From: Aureispira sp. CCB-QB1 | GTDB lineage: Bacteria; Bacteroidota; Bacteroidia; Chitinophagales; Saprospiraceae | Direction of reading: 5' to 3' | Assembly (NCBI RefSeq): GCF_000724545.1 | Contig: NZ_JHBV01000019.1 | Span: forward strand, 1-64,000 | Length of the DNA stretch: 64,000 nt | Position numbers and translations under genes: made by a program | Shown here: positions 39,663-50,300 of the stretch, piece after piece | Layout: every line of letters starts with the position of its first letter | How positions within the stretch are numbered: position 1 is the stretch's first letter | Notes under the pieces: generated by a model | What the model saw: only the letters and a program-made list of their open reading frames with translations | What the model was told of the DNA's origin: nothing | Databases searched by the model: none

Positions 39663-39926
39663 TCACCGTAAGAAATAATCTTAGAGAAAAGAGGTGCAAA
39701 AGAATACTTGCCAAGTAGAACGTAAATTATACTTGCTGTTGGCAGCCTAGAAAAGCTAGTTCTAGTTATTTGTAAATTCTTGTTGCATCATCGTTGTTAA
39801 AGCAAACTTTTGTATCCAGCCCTCAATGAATCAATTCAACCAATAAGAAAGCCACTATTATTTTAACCCCAAATTGCCTCCAATTGTTTTGAAGTAGTTT
39901 AGAACAAGCGTGCTAACTACTATATT

Positions 39927-41555
39927 TTATAAAGGGAAATAATAAACCGCTTGACCAGCATGTATTTCATAATCCATTACCCTTGGCCAATTACTAGGAA
40001 TGAGTTTTTTTTCCCAGTTTTTAAAGTCGGTTTGAAGGGATTGCACAACAGCTGGGTGTTGATGGGCTACATTTTGTTGTTCGTGTTTGTCTTGGGCTAG
40101 ATTATATAAAACGGTACGTTGAGCTAAGTCGTCTTGAATGAGTTTCCAATCGCCTTTGCGAACAGCCTTGTGGTATTCAGAACGCCAAAAGAGTGCTTCA
40201 TGTGGTACTTTATCGTTATAAGTAGAGTCTAGCAAGTAGGGCATCAGATTAACCCCATCAAATTCTCGATCCTTAGGAAGGTTAACTTGAGCTAGTGCAG
40301 TACTTGTTGCAAAAATATCAAGCGCACTAACAGGTTTTCTGTAAATCATTCCTTGGGGAATTGTTCCTTTCCATTGCATCATAAAAGGAACATTAATACC
40401 TCCTTCAAAATTGGTGAATTTGCCTCCTTTTAGCGGACTGTTATCTGCGGCACCAGTATAAGTAGCGCCACCATTATCACTAAGAAAAATGACCAATGTA
40501 TTTTCTTCTAAATGCAGCTCTTTTAGTTGTTGCATAATAGAACCTACCGCATCATCTAAAGCATGAATCATAGCATAATAAATCCGTTTTTCGGGAGATT
40601 CAATATGAGCGTATTGATCATAATAAGCTTTTGTTGCCTGAAAAGGAGTATGTGGAGCAGAAAAAGGGACATATACAAAAAATGGGTCGTCTTTGTGTGC
40701 TTTTATCCAAGCATTAGTTTCAGAAGCAATCTTGGTAGTCAAATAAGTATCTTCTTTGATAACTTGATCATTTTTTCGGATTGCACAGTTTCCCGTTCTA
40801 CCTTTTCCCCAGATATGAGGATCTGAAAAATCAGATAGTTTTTGATTGATAATGCCTTCTTTGTCTTCAGGGGCGTACAAACTAAAGGCTTCGTAAAAAC
40901 CATAATGGTAATCAAAACCTCGTTTGATAGGAATAGCTGTTTCGTTATACCCCATATGCCATTTGCCAATAGCTGCTGTATGGTAGCCTTTTGTTTTGAG
41001 AATTTCAGCTAGCGTAAATTCTGTAGGTGGTAGCCCTTGTTTGTGCATCGCTTCGAAAGTAGGGACAGCCCAATCTTCGTGTTGTGCTACTTTCCAGTCA
41101 CCAGTATTAAGAAGGTTTGCATAGACAAAATATTCAATTCTATTTTTGGGATAACGTTCGTGTATGTTGATTTCAAAGCCAAAACGTTGTTGATAACGTC
41201 CCGTGATAAGACCTGCTCTTGAAGGGGCACAGATTGGAGAAGAAATATAACCTTCTTTGAAGGTCACGCCATTCGCACCAATAGCATCTATGTGTTTTGT
41301 GTGGACGTGTTGCCCACCATATCTAGACACATCCATAAGACTTAGATCATCCGCCAAAATGACTATAATGTTAGGCAATGGGGTAGAGTCTGAGTGCGTT
41401 TGTTGTTGTTGGAGGTAACGATGACGATAATCTATTTTGTCTTTGTCGAAGACAATATTGTATTTAGGATTGCCCATTGGCCAGAAACCAAAAATCAATA
41501 GAGGAATGAGAATTCCAACTCCGATGCCTAAACGAATTTTAGTTCTTTTTTTCAT
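39927..41555 (-). CDS. exported sulfatase (arylsulfatase A-like)
   Basis: The 542-residue enzyme hydrolyses sulfate esters, with a formylglycine generated from Cys109 in the motif CAPSR followed by AGLITGRY. Other metal-site residues are seen in VILADDLSLMDVSRYGG (DD near residue 67) and LSDNGGATYTG. Residues 8-26 are a hydrophobic signal anchor, so the enzyme is exported to the periplasm or outer membrane. A formylglycine-generating enzyme is not in this window. The substrate is unknown; marine polysaccharides are a plausible source. It is a single-gene unit flanked by repeats. Confidence 0.93.
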   Translation of the reverse strand: MKKRTKIRLGIGVGILIPLLIFGFWPMGNPKYNIVFDKDKIDYRHRYLQQQQTHSDSTPLPNIIVILADDLSLMDVSRYGGQHVHTKHIDAIGANGVTFKEGYISSPICAPSRAGLITGRYQQRFGFEINIHERYPKNRIEYFVYANLLNTGDWKVAQHEDWAVPTFEAMHKQGLPPTEFTLAEILKTKGYHTAAIGKWHMGYNETAIPIKRGFDYHYGFYEAFSLYAPEDKEGIINQKLSDFSDPHIWGKGRTGNCAIRKNDQVIKEDTYLTTKIASETNAWIKAHKDDPFFVYVPFSAPHTPFQATKAYYDQYAHIESPEKRIYYAMIHALDDAVGSIMQQLKELHLEENTLVIFLSDNGGATYTGAADNSPLKGGKFTNFEGGINVPFMMQWKGTIPQGMIYRKPVSALDIFATSTALAQVNLPKDREFDGVNLMPYLLDSTYNDKVPHEALFWRSEYHKAVRKGDWKLIQDDLAQRTVLYNLAQDKHEQQNVAHQHPAVVQSLQTDFKNWEKKLIPSNWPRVMDYEIHAGQAVYYFPL

Positions 41556-41567
41556 TAAATATAGAAT

Positions 41568-41686
41568 GAGTAGTTCGTTGCGGATTGCATGAATAGTTTC
41601 TTTGTGGTATTAGTAATAGTCAAATAGGCTATTATTTAGTGAACTCTATGTTGCTACTACGTGGTTTCAACGAACTATTGAGAATG
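41568..41686. repeat. dispersed modular intergenic repeat, copy G (partial)
   Basis: It contains GTAGTTCGTTG near its left end and TTGCTACTACGTGGTTTCAA, then CGAACTATTGA at its right end, matching the right end of copy C. Confidence 0.7.
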
Positions 41687-41768
41687 AGAGCGAGAATATT
41701 TTATAACGACACAAAAAAGCCTTTCACTTTTACAACAGTAAAAGTGTCTAATCCTATTGGTAGGTGTA

Positions 41769-42305
41769 TTAGTTGCTTTGAGAAGCGTCAGACCTTAATA
41801 ATTTTGTCATAGCTAAATAATCAGGTTGATCCGATGCCGATTTGTGAATGAAACTATTAATTATTTTACCTTCTTTAAGCAAGAAAACACCAGGCATTTG
41901 CTTCATGTTTCCTAATGGTTTTTTAGTTTCAAAGCCAAATTTTAACCCAATTGCCCGAGACCAAACTTTGAGGCCATAAAGTTCACTAAATGTTCCTTTT
42001 TGCAGACCAAAATACTCATAAAGTGTCATATCTGGATCAGAGACATGTTCCTCTGACTCTAGGTTATACTCTTTTAAGTATTGCTCCCCATAAATTTCTT
42101 CTGCCATATGGACAAAAACCAATTTAATGTTGAGGCGATCCAATTCGTCTTTGATGTTTGCAAAATCATTTAGAGCTTCTCTACAAAATACACAGCCAAA
42201 ATGACGCAAGAAAACTAACATAACAGTATTTTCTTCTGTTATGGTTCTCAGATCATTACCTTCGTTTGTGAAGATGGCTTCTAGTATTTCTAATTCTAAA
42301 TTCAT
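41769..42305 (-). CDS. peroxiredoxin-like (AhpC/TSA antioxidant-type) protein
   Basis: The 178-residue cytoplasmic protein has a thioredoxin fold with a CxxC motif in LRHFGCVFCREALNDF (about residues 33-48), then KLVFVHMAE, VSDPDMTLYEYFGL and MPGVFLLKEGKIINSF. This is the pattern of the peroxiredoxin-like 2 / AhpC-TSA_2 (SelL-related) family, thought to reduce peroxides or disulfides. It is the third same-strand gene in a row after two lipoprotein genes, but a terminator at 42488-42530 separates them. Confidence 0.85.
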   Translation of the reverse strand: MNLELEILEAIFTNEGNDLRTITEENTVMLVFLRHFGCVFCREALNDFANIKDELDRLNIKLVFVHMAEEIYGEQYLKEYNLESEEHVSDPDMTLYEYFGLQKGTFSELYGLKVWSRAIGLKFGFETKKPLGNMKQMPGVFLLKEGKIINSFIHKSASDQPDYLAMTKLLRSDASQSN

Positions 42306-42487
42306 GTTTTATTCATTTTGTATATACAAGGTACTTAAAAAATATAAAAATAGAAAGGCTATTAAGGTAATTTTAACGAACTCTCTTTTTCACTTGTAGC
42401 TTTAAATAAACAGATGTAGATAGAGAATGATTCCCTTTTTTTGAATTGCTATTGAACTTAGCGCTTGGAGGATAAGGCATTAAAAAT

Positions 42488-42530
42488 AAGAAAGCATTGT
42501 TTGGGATAGATTCCAAAACAATGCTTTCTT
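42488..42530. terminator. terminator after the lipoprotein gene
   Basis: A 15-bp stem, AAGAAAGCATTGTTT (42488-42502) with its complement at 42516-42530, has a T-rich tail on both strands. It follows the lipoprotein gene ending at 42607 on the minus strand. Confidence 0.85.
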
Positions 42531-42606
42531 GTATTTTTTGTTGGTCAATGCCACCTCAATTGGTTTTGGGCATTTTGATTGAACAGAATGTATACGGACT
42601 AATTGC

Positions 42607-43176
42607 TTATTTTTCAGTATCAGCTATAGCAGTACTAGTTGATTCAGGAACTTCTTTGACATGAACCATCAATACATGTTCAACCATAGAGACTTCTCGT
42701 GCTGCCTCAATAGGATCTTCTAGAATTTCTTTAGGTTCCATGACAATTCCTTCGTTAGCATCATCAATAGCAAATTGTTGAATAATCTGTAAATTGTAAG
42801 ATTCCATTAAACCATTAAGGTGGTCATCCCCAGTAATACTGAATTCGCCAGAGCTAAAAATTTGTGCCCATGGAGCATTGGCTTCATAAAGTACAACCAA
42901 ACTAACTTTCTTATCAGCAAGGCTGGCAAGGTCTTCTAATTCTAAGCTAACTTTTCCTTTTTCAAAAGATGCTAGACTCTTGTAGTAATAAGCTTTTGCA
43001 GCGACTTTTTTCTTGACTGTTCTAGTTCCCAACGTAGAGGTGTCAATAATAGATGAATCGGCTTTTGTTGTTGTGTCGGTAGTATTTGAAGCTTCATTGT
43101 TTGTACAAGCAACAACAACTAAGGATAGTAAAGAAGCAAAAACAGCGAATACCAATAAAGTTTTTATACGTTTCAT
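42607..43176 (-). CDS. lipoprotein, paralogue of the next gene upstream
   Basis: The 189-residue protein has a lipoprotein signal peptide (Cys24 in VVAC), a Thr/Ser/Asp-rich linker (25-55) and a globular part beginning KKKVAAKAYYYKSLASFEKG. It aligns along its length with the product of 43424-43975 (shared VVLYEA-APWA-IF, GLM-SY, QQFAID--NEG, VEHVLMV-KEVP). I know no family for it. It is probably attached to a membrane and exposed to the periplasm or surface. The two copies look like a tandem duplication. Confidence 0.75.
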   Translation of the reverse strand: MKRIKTLLVFAVFASLLSLVVVACTNNEASNTTDTTTKADSSIIDTSTLGTRTVKKKVAAKAYYYKSLASFEKGKVSLELEDLASLADKKVSLVVLYEANAPWAQIFSSGEFSITGDDHLNGLMESYNLQIIQQFAIDDANEGIVMEPKEILEDPIEAAREVSMVEHVLMVHVKEVPESTSTAIADTEK

Positions 43177-43365
43177 TCTAAGTTATAATTTTTAATACTT
43201 TACTTTCTATATTAAAAGACTGGGGACAAAATCAAAAAATTATTGGTAAAGTAAATGATTAATGGAATATGTTTTGAAGTTGTTTAAAATGGGATTTAGA
43301 TATTAGTTTATTTTTAAACAAGTTCATGTATACAGAGGACGAAAGTACGTTTTTTTTTAATAGCA

Positions 43366-43399
43366 ATAAAGCCATTACTCTGTAGAATAATGGCTTTAT
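43366..43399 (-). terminator. hairpin after the upstream lipoprotein gene
   Basis: ATAAAGCCATTA (43366-43377) pairs with TAATGGCTTTAT (43388-43399). The stem is perfect, but a clear T-run directly after it on the minus strand is lacking. Confidence 0.6.
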
Positions 43400-43423
43400 G
43401 GTTATCGCGCTGCGTACTACAAA

Positions 43424-43975
43424 TTAATTTACGTCAGCTGTTGTATTAAGATCTTCTTCTTGCGGAACTTCTTTAATTTGTACCATTAGTACATCTTCGA
43501 CTAAAGACAGTTCGCGTGCTGCTTCTACTGGATTTTCTAAAAGTGCATTAGGTTCTAGAACCAATCCTTCGTTATCTTCATCAATAGCAAATTGTTGAAC
43601 AATATCCAATTGGTAAGAAGCCATTAATCCATTAAATGTATCGTTTCCTGTTTGGTCGTATTTTCCTGTATTAAAGATCTCTGCCCAAGGAGCATCCGCT
43701 TCATACAAAACGACTAAATTTACTTTTTTGCCTTCTAGCGTAGCTAATGTAGAGATGTCAACATCTGCGTAACCTTCTTTGAAGGTTGCCAAGCTATTGT
43801 AATAGAAAGCTTTAGCTGCAATTTTGCTAGAAGCACTACGAGTATTGATTTCGGTTGACTCTACATCTGTTGTATTAGCGTCTGCAGTTTCTGTTTGGTC
43901 GCTAGAACAAGAAACTACCATAATAGATAGAACAACTAAGAGACCATATGTAAGGAGATTATTTAGGACTTTCAT
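43424..43975 (-). CDS. lipoprotein, paralogue of the next gene downstream
   Basis: The 183-residue protein has a lipoprotein signal peptide (Cys23 in VVSC), a Thr/Asp/Glu-rich linker, and a globular part beginning SSKIAAKAFYYNSLATFKEG. By eye roughly half of the residues are identical to its neighbour at 42607-43176. No family is recognised. A hairpin between the two genes suggests that each has its own transcript. The large upstream gap (43976-44955) could hold its promoter. Confidence 0.75.
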   Translation of the reverse strand: MKVLNNLLTYGLLVVLSIMVVSCSSDQTETADANTTDVESTEINTRSASSKIAAKAFYYNSLATFKEGYADVDISTLATLEGKKVNLVVLYEADAPWAEIFNTGKYDQTGNDTFNGLMASYQLDIVQQFAIDEDNEGLVLEPNALLENPVEAARELSLVEDVLMVQIKEVPQEEDLNTTADVN

Positions 43976-44955
43976 GTAATAATTGATTTGATGCGTTATA
44001 AATCTTTAAAAACTTAGTTTAATTGTACGGTTCTATGGGCTTAATGTTTTTTGTCTTGAGAATGTTACCATTTAAAGGCATTTTTCTAGCAATTTTTTTT
44101 GTAAATGATTTAATAAGGATTCCTCCATGCTTGCCAAGAAGCTCAAGTTTATATAAGAAAGATGCTACCTTTTAAGATAGAATTGTTTTCTTTGCCTTTT
44201 GATGTTTCAAATACGATAAAATAAAGATAGAAAGGAGCAAACTCTATTGAACTTATGTATAAACACAAAAATACGGATTTAAACTTTTTATGTGTCGAAA
44301 AATGACATTTTTATTCTTCTTATGGCTGTTTTTCGCCCTTTTATGACAGATTTGTTGTTCAAAAACAACATTTAATAACATTGCTCATGGAGCTAAATTG
44401 TTTTTTTTAGAAAGGGGAGGTAAATATTTGAGTTGGGGTGTTTCCCAAATTACTGCTTAAACTTGTTATTCTTGATACTGGTGGAAAGATACTTGTAGCA
44501 TACCAAGAAAACAAAATGCCTTGTGGAATTGTTCTAAATCTAAAGATTTGCAAAGACATAAGATTTTTGAACATAAAAAAGCTCACTCAGATTTGACGTA
44601 CAAAAATACACTGGTTTGATATGTTATTGAGCCAATAAAGTTTAAAATTATTACAATAAAAAAAGTGAAAAGAGGTAGTTTGTTAAAGGTAGAACACTTG
44701 AAAGAAGCGAGTGTACAGGTGCACTAAACTAAGGAGCATTTGTTGTCGCTAAGAAAAACATTCCTCTGTTGAAACCATATAGTAGCAGTGTAGCAAACTA
44801 AGCAAAGCGATCTCACGAAGTAAATTATATTAGTTTGATTAGCTGTTGTTGTTGGTAAATTGTTGACAGTTAAGTTATATGTATATCAACGATGAATGAA
44901 TGCTTATTACGGCTTAATGGGAGTTAACAAACTACTATAAAAAGAACGATATATT
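43976..44955. other. large gap of about 980 nt without a supported gene
   Basis: No open frame with coding character, tRNA or strong terminator was found. There is one small inverted repeat, GTTGTTCAAAAACAAC (near 44353), and a degenerate intergenic-repeat fragment at 44772-44826. The segment must contain the promoters of the divergent lipoprotein and aldehyde dehydrogenase genes, but none is clear. Confidence 0.6.
44772..44826. repeat. dispersed modular intergenic repeat, copy H (degenerate)
   Basis: TAGTAGCAGTGTAGCAAACT and AAAGCGATCTCACGAAGTAA resemble the modules in copies D and I. Confidence 0.65.
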
Positions 44956-46332
44956 ATGAACGCAACAGAAACAATCGTGAGAACGATTAATCCTATTGAT
45001 AATCAGGTGCTAAAAGAATATAGTTTAGAAACTTGGGATGAAGTAAAAGCAAAATTGGAGCAGTCAGAAGCTGCCTTCCATCAGTGGAAGCGACAATCTT
45101 ATGCCCAAAGAGCAGCTTTTTTTGTGAAAACAGCTGAAATTTTAGAAGCGAACAAAGGAAGTTATGCGAAACAGATGACTTTGGAGATGGGAAAACCAAT
45201 TACGCAAGCTGTTTCGGAAATAGAAAAATGTGCCTTGGTTTGCCGATTTTATGCAGAAAATGCCGATGATTTCTTAGCGGATCAACCTATTAAAACAGAG
45301 TTTACAAAAAGCTATGTGACCTATCAGCCATTGGGAACGATTTTGCAAGTAATGCCTTGGAATTTTCCTTTTTGGCAAGTATTTCGTTTTGCGGCTCCAG
45401 CTCTTATGGCAGGTAATGTTACCATTTTAAAGCACGCTTCTAATGTCATTGGTTGTGGTGAGTTGATTCATCAAATATTTGAAGCGGCTGGTTTTCCTAA
45501 AGGCGTTTTTCAACATGTGATTATTGATAGTGATTTGGTAGGAGATATTTTGGCGCAAGATATGGTACAAGGTGTTGCTCTAACGGGAAGTGTTCCTGCA
45601 GGAAAGGCAGTAGGAGAGTTGGCAGGCAAAAACTTGACAGAATGTGTCCTTGAATTAGGTGGTTCTGATCCTTTTATTGTCTTGAAGGACGCTGATTTAC
45701 CACAAGCGGCTAAAATTGCTGTTCAGTCGAGAATGCACAATACGGGGCAAACCTGTATTTCTGCCAAACGGCTTATTGTAGAAGAAGCCGTTGCAGATGA
45801 ATTTATGAAACTTCTAAAAGAGGAAATGCAACAATTGGTCGTTGGAGACCCGATGGATGAAGCAACTAGAATTAGTGTTATGGCTCGAATGGACTTGGCA
45901 GAAGAGTTGCAAGAGCAAGTCAATAAATCCATTGATATGGGAGCTATTGTAGAATTCTCTGGAGGACACAAAAAAGGTACAAATTATTTTTATCCGATGC
46001 TATTGAGTAATGTGAAAAAGGGAATGCCTGCTTATGAAGAAGAATTGTTTGGACCTGTCGGTGTATTTTTTGTTGTTAAAAATACAACAGAAGCAGTAGC
46101 TTTGGCTAATGATTCTATTTTTGGATTGGCAGCAACAGTATGGTCAGAAGACGAAGAAAAAGCAATTGCTGTGGCTCACCAACTAGAGGTAGGAGCTGTG
46201 GCAATTAATAAATTGATGAGTTCTGATCCCAGAATTCCATTTGGAGGAGTAAAACAGTCGGGGGTTGGTCGTGAACTGGGGCGAGAAGGAATTTTAGGTT
46301 TTGTTAACAAAAAATCAGTAGTTGTCAAATAA
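44956..46332 (+). CDS. aldehyde dehydrogenase, succinate-semialdehyde type
   Basis: The 458-residue cytoplasmic enzyme oxidises an aldehyde with NAD(P)+. It has the ALDH fold motifs VMPWNFPFWQVFRFAAPALM (cofactor binding), general base Glu233 in LELGGSDPF, catalytic Cys267 in NTGQTCISAKR, and PFGGVKQSGVGRELG near the end. Length and sequence style (short N-terminus, no LCSE extension) fit the Sad/GabD-like group acting on succinate semialdehyde or related compounds; the exact substrate is not certain. It stands alone between a long gap and a repeat copy. Confidence 0.92.
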   Translation: MNATETIVRTINPIDNQVLKEYSLETWDEVKAKLEQSEAAFHQWKRQSYAQRAAFFVKTAEILEANKGSYAKQMTLEMGKPITQAVSEIEKCALVCRFYAENADDFLADQPIKTEFTKSYVTYQPLGTILQVMPWNFPFWQVFRFAAPALMAGNVTILKHASNVIGCGELIHQIFEAAGFPKGVFQHVIIDSDLVGDILAQDMVQGVALTGSVPAGKAVGELAGKNLTECVLELGGSDPFIVLKDADLPQAAKIAVQSRMHNTGQTCISAKRLIVEEAVADEFMKLLKEEMQQLVVGDPMDEATRISVMARMDLAEELQEQVNKSIDMGAIVEFSGGHKKGTNYFYPMLLSNVKKGMPAYEEELFGPVGVFFVVKNTTEAVALANDSIFGLAATVWSEDEEKAIAVAHQLEVGAVAINKLMSSDPRIPFGGVKQSGVGRELGREGILGFVNKKSVVVK

Positions 46333-46545
46333 CAATAGTTAGCTGCGCTGCTACTACGTGGTCGTTGAAAAACTTTATTGCTTTGATAATTAATAAGTTA
46401 TGATTTTTGCTGTATTTTGTGTTAAAAATTTGATTATCAACTGCGCAGCACTCATGCAATACCAAGAAGTAGCAGCGCAGGTAACTAAGCGAAGCGATCT
46501 CATAAAATACCACGCAGTAGCAGCGAAGCTAATCAACGAACTACT
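46333..46545. repeat. dispersed modular intergenic repeat, copy I
   Basis: Opposed copies of the core (TTAGCTGCGCTGCTACTACG at the left, AAGTAGCAGCGCAGGTAACT and CGCAGTAGCAGCGAAGCTAA at the right) flank the 58-bp element at 46383-46440. A short fragment with TTGCTGCGTGGTTTCAGCAG also lies at 46760-46785. Confidence 0.9.
46383..46440 (+). repeat. 58-bp element with palindromic ends, copy 3
   Basis: The ends are TTGATAATTAA (46383-46393) and TTGATTATCAA (46430-46440). The interior TAAGTTATGATTTTTGCTG and TTTTGTGTTAAAA match the other copies. Confidence 0.85.
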
Positions 46546-46807
46546 AAAATAAGAAATAGCACATTTTATAGGGTTCTCCATATTGGTTTAGAGACATGGG
46601 GAACCTTTTTTAGTTTTAATTAAATGTTAATCTAAACTGGATTAAAATTTTTTAGTTACTTTTATGTGTAATTAATAGAAATAGTAGTTGGTTAAGTTTA
46701 TAAACAACTCTTTTGTACTACTAAGCAGAAATCACTTGGCAAACGTAGTTTTTTGTGGTGTTGCTGCGTGGTTTCAGCAGATTATTACGGAAACGATCAA
46801 ATCAATC

Positions 46808-47242
46808 ATGTTAATACAATTGCTCCATATCATCAATCTGATCACCTTGTTGTTTTCTACAACAGGGGTATTGGCGCATCAGCATTATTGTCAAGATAAA
46901 TTAAAAACCGTATCCTTCTACACAACTACAAAAGACTGTTGTAAAAAACAAAAAAAAATAACGCAGCACTGTTCTGCAAAAACTCCTCAAATAGGTAAGA
47001 AGAAATGTTGTGAAAATAAGACCATTTTTAGTGTTGATAGCAGTGCGCAACAACTTCTAGATGTTGACAAGAATTTAAGCACTCCTTGGAGCTTTGCATA
47101 TATCCCAATTATTCATTATTGTATAGAGCCAGTCGTTCAGCCCATTTATTGGGATGCGCAAGAGAAATGGCAGTATTATACTTATAAAGCACCTCCCAAT
47201 CAGGTAGCTACATATCTGTTATTTTGTTCTTTTTTGTGTTAG
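46808..47242 (+). CDS. HYC_CC_PP family protein
   Basis: From the ATG at 46808 the protein has 144 residues. A longer frame to 46688 runs into repeat sequence. The signal peptide or anchor is MLIQLLHIINLITLLFSTTG, followed by the family-naming motifs HYC (HQHYCQDKL), CC (KDCCKKQ and KKCCEN) and PP (YKAPPNQ). Members are commonly found just upstream of CusA/CzcA-type efflux genes, and the paired cysteines suggest metal binding in the periplasm. It precedes the efflux permease gene by 108 nt, with an attenuator-like leader between. Confidence 0.85.
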   Translation: MLIQLLHIINLITLLFSTTGVLAHQHYCQDKLKTVSFYTTTKDCCKKQKKITQHCSAKTPQIGKKKCCENKTIFSVDSSAQQLLDVDKNLSTPWSFAYIPIIHYCIEPVVQPIYWDAQEKWQYYTYKAPPNQVATYLLFCSFLC

Positions 47243-47257
47243 AGATTAGATTTTGAC

Positions 47258-47336
47258 TATAAGTTTTAGAAAACTTATACGTATACTTAATGTATAGGTA
47301 TAAGGTGTTTTTAATGTACTTGATGCTCATCAAGTG
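47258..47336 (+). promoter_or_regulatory. overlapping hairpins, possible attenuator before the efflux operon
   Basis: Three inverted repeats lie in 80 nt: TATAAGTTTT/AAAACTTATA (47258-47267 and 47270-47279), CTTATACGTATAC with GTATAGGTATAAG (47274-47286 and 47292-47304, one mismatch, followed by GTGTTTTT), and ACTTGAT/ATCAAGT (47318-47324 and 47329-47335). The first two share 47274-47279 and so exclude each other, as in attenuators. Alternatively they are operators for a metal regulator. Confidence 0.45.
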
Positions 47337-47350
47337 TCAAAATCTAGAAT

Positions 47351-50300
47351 ATGTTAGATAAATTAATTTTATTTTTCCTAAAAAATAGATTGATTACCTT
47401 TCTATTGGTACTATTAACTATTGTTTGGGGAGTGGTAACAATGCCATTTGATATAGACAAATATTTCTTGCCAAATGACCCTGTTGCTGTGGATGCCATT
47501 CCAGATATTGGAGAAAATCAACAAATTGTTTTCACCGCTTGGAATGGTCGATCGCCACAAGATATAGAAGACCAAATTACGTACCCGCTTACGACAGCTT
47601 TGTTAGGCATCCCAGGTGTGCGAACCATTCGAAGCAACTCCATGTTTGGTTTTTCTAGTATTTATATCATTTTTGAAGAAGATATAGAGTTTTATTGGAG
47701 TCGTTCTCGCATCTTAGAAAAGCTGAATTCCTTGCCCAATGGCTTGTTGCCAAACGAAGTACAACCGAGCTTAGGACCAGATGCCACTGCTTTGGGGCAA
47801 ATCTATTGGTATACAATAGAAGGCAGAGATGAGCAAGGTGTGGCAACAGGTGGCTGGGACCCACAAGAGTTGCGGTCGATACAAGATTTTTATGTGAAGT
47901 ATAGCCTAGCATCCGCAAGTGGGGTATCTGAAATTGCTTCTATTGGGGGCTATGTCAAAGAGTACCAAGTTGATGTTGATCCCAATCAATTAATAGCGTA
48001 TGATATAACATTAAATCAAGTAATTGAAGCTGTTCGAAATAGCAACTTAGACGTTGGTGCCAAAACTTTGGAGGTCAATCGTGTAGAGTATTTTGTTCGA
48101 GGCTTAGGTTATATCAAAAGTGTGCAAGATTTAGAGGAATCGGTTATTACTCATAGAAACAACAACCCTATTTATGTAAAGGATATAGGAAGGGTTGTTT
48201 TGGGACCCGCCGTTCGCAGAGGAATATTGGATAAGAGCGGGGCAGAGGTAGTTGGAGGAGTCGTTGTGGCTAGATACGGTGCCAATCCGCTAGAAGTAAT
48301 TGATAATGTAAAAGCAAAAATCAAGGAATTAGAGCATGGTTTGCCGAGTAAAACCTTAGCAGATGGAACCGTTTCCAAATTGCGCATTGTGCCATTTTAC
48401 GATCGGAGTCACTTGATAAAAGAAACAATAGGTACCTTGCAAGAAGCGCTTACATTGGAGATGTTGATTACCATTATTGTCATTATTATTTTACTCCTAA
48501 ATTTAAAAGCTTCTATCTTAGTTTCAAGCTTATTGCCCATTGCTGTGCTAATGTGTTTTATTGCCATGCGTTATTTGGGGGTTGATGCGAATGTTGTTGC
48601 TTTATCAGGTATTGCCATCGCCATAGGAACCATGGTCGATATGGGAATTGTGCTTTCCGAAAATATTGTAGAGAATATAGAAAAGGCACCAGCCTCAGAA
48701 TCTAAAATAGAAACGATTTTTAAAGCAACAAAAGAGGTCGCTTCTGCTATTATTACGGCTGTTGCGACAACCATCATTAGCTTCTTACCTGTTTTTACAA
48801 TGGTAGCAGCAGAAGGAAAATTGTTTCGTCCTTTGGCGATGACAAAAACTTTTGCTCTGTTGGCTTCTATATTGTTGACAGTAATTGTTCTACCTACATT
48901 TGCCTATTGGATTTTTGAAAAAAAAGGTGCTTCATCCAAGCGTTTCTTGAAAGTATTTTTATACCTCTCCTTAGCCTTGTTGGGAGGTGTCGGTTTGGTG
49001 TTTGGGCAATATTGGGCAGGGGCAATAGCTATTCTTATTGCTAGTATGGAGTTATTGGCAATGAATGCACACCGCTTGCCTCAATCGCTTCAATGGTTGG
49101 GTAATAATGGCAAAAACTTCATTTATGCTTTAGTTTTAACTTATTTCTTAGCGATAGAGTGGATGCCTTTAGGGGGGAGTTATTCTGATTTTAGTAACTT
49201 TTTACTAACAAGTATTTTGATTGCCTTAATACTAGGTTTTTTCCAGTTGGTTATTGTTAGCTATGAAAAAATATTACGCTTTTGTCTGCGATACAAACTG
49301 CTGTTTTTTTTGCTGCCCATCCTTATTATTCTAATGGGAACCAACGTGTACCGCCAAACACAAACGGAGTTTATGCCAAGTTTGGATGAGGGCGCTTTTT
49401 TGTTGATGCCAACTAGTATGCCCCATGCAGGCATGGAAGAGAATCAGGAAATTATTCGATTGTTAGATATGGCAGTGGCTTCTATCCCTGAAGTAGATGG
49501 AGTGGTTGGGAAAGCTGGTCGGGTAGAATCGGCTTTGGATCCTGCGCCTATGTCTATGTTTGAGAATATTATCAATTATAAATCAGAATATAAAACCAAT
49601 GAAAATGGGCAAAAGATACGATTTAAGGTTGATCGGAAGGGACATTTTGTCTATGATCAATCGGGAGCGTTAATTCCTGATAAAAATGGTCAATATTTTA
49701 GGCAGTGGAGAGAGCATATAAAATCTCCAGACGATATTTGGAACGAAATTGTTGCTGCGACCAAAATACCTGGGGTAACACCAGCCCCTAAATTACAACC
49801 CATAGAAACTAGGTTGGTGATGTTGCAAACAGGAATGCGTGCGCCAATAGGTCTCAAAATAAAAGGACCAGACTTGAAAACCATTCAAGACTTCGGATTC
49901 AAGTTAGAAGCATTATTAAAAGAAGTCGACGGGGTCAAAGCAAAGGCTGTTTTTGCCGACCGAATTGTCGGAAAACCTTATCTGGAAATTGATTTTGATC
50001 GAAAGGCACTAGCTAGGTATGGATTAAAAATAAAAACGGTGCAAAACTATGTCCAAGTAGCCATTGGAGGGATGGTTTTGTCACAAACCGTAGAAGGACG
50101 AGAACGCTATGGCATTCGAGTGCGGTATCCTAGAGCACTGAGAAAAGACCCTGATGCTATTCGAAAGCTTTTAATTCCTATAGATGGAGATACCGAAATA
50201 CCTTTGGAGGATGTCGCAACAATCAACTATGAGCAAGGACCACAGGCAATAAAGAGCGAAGATGGTTTTTTGACAGGTTATGTTTTGTTGGATAAAGAAG

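Noticed and set aside
46325-46581. Two reverse-strand frames after the aldehyde dehydrogenase gene
   Set aside because: Both consist mainly of repeat copy I translated.
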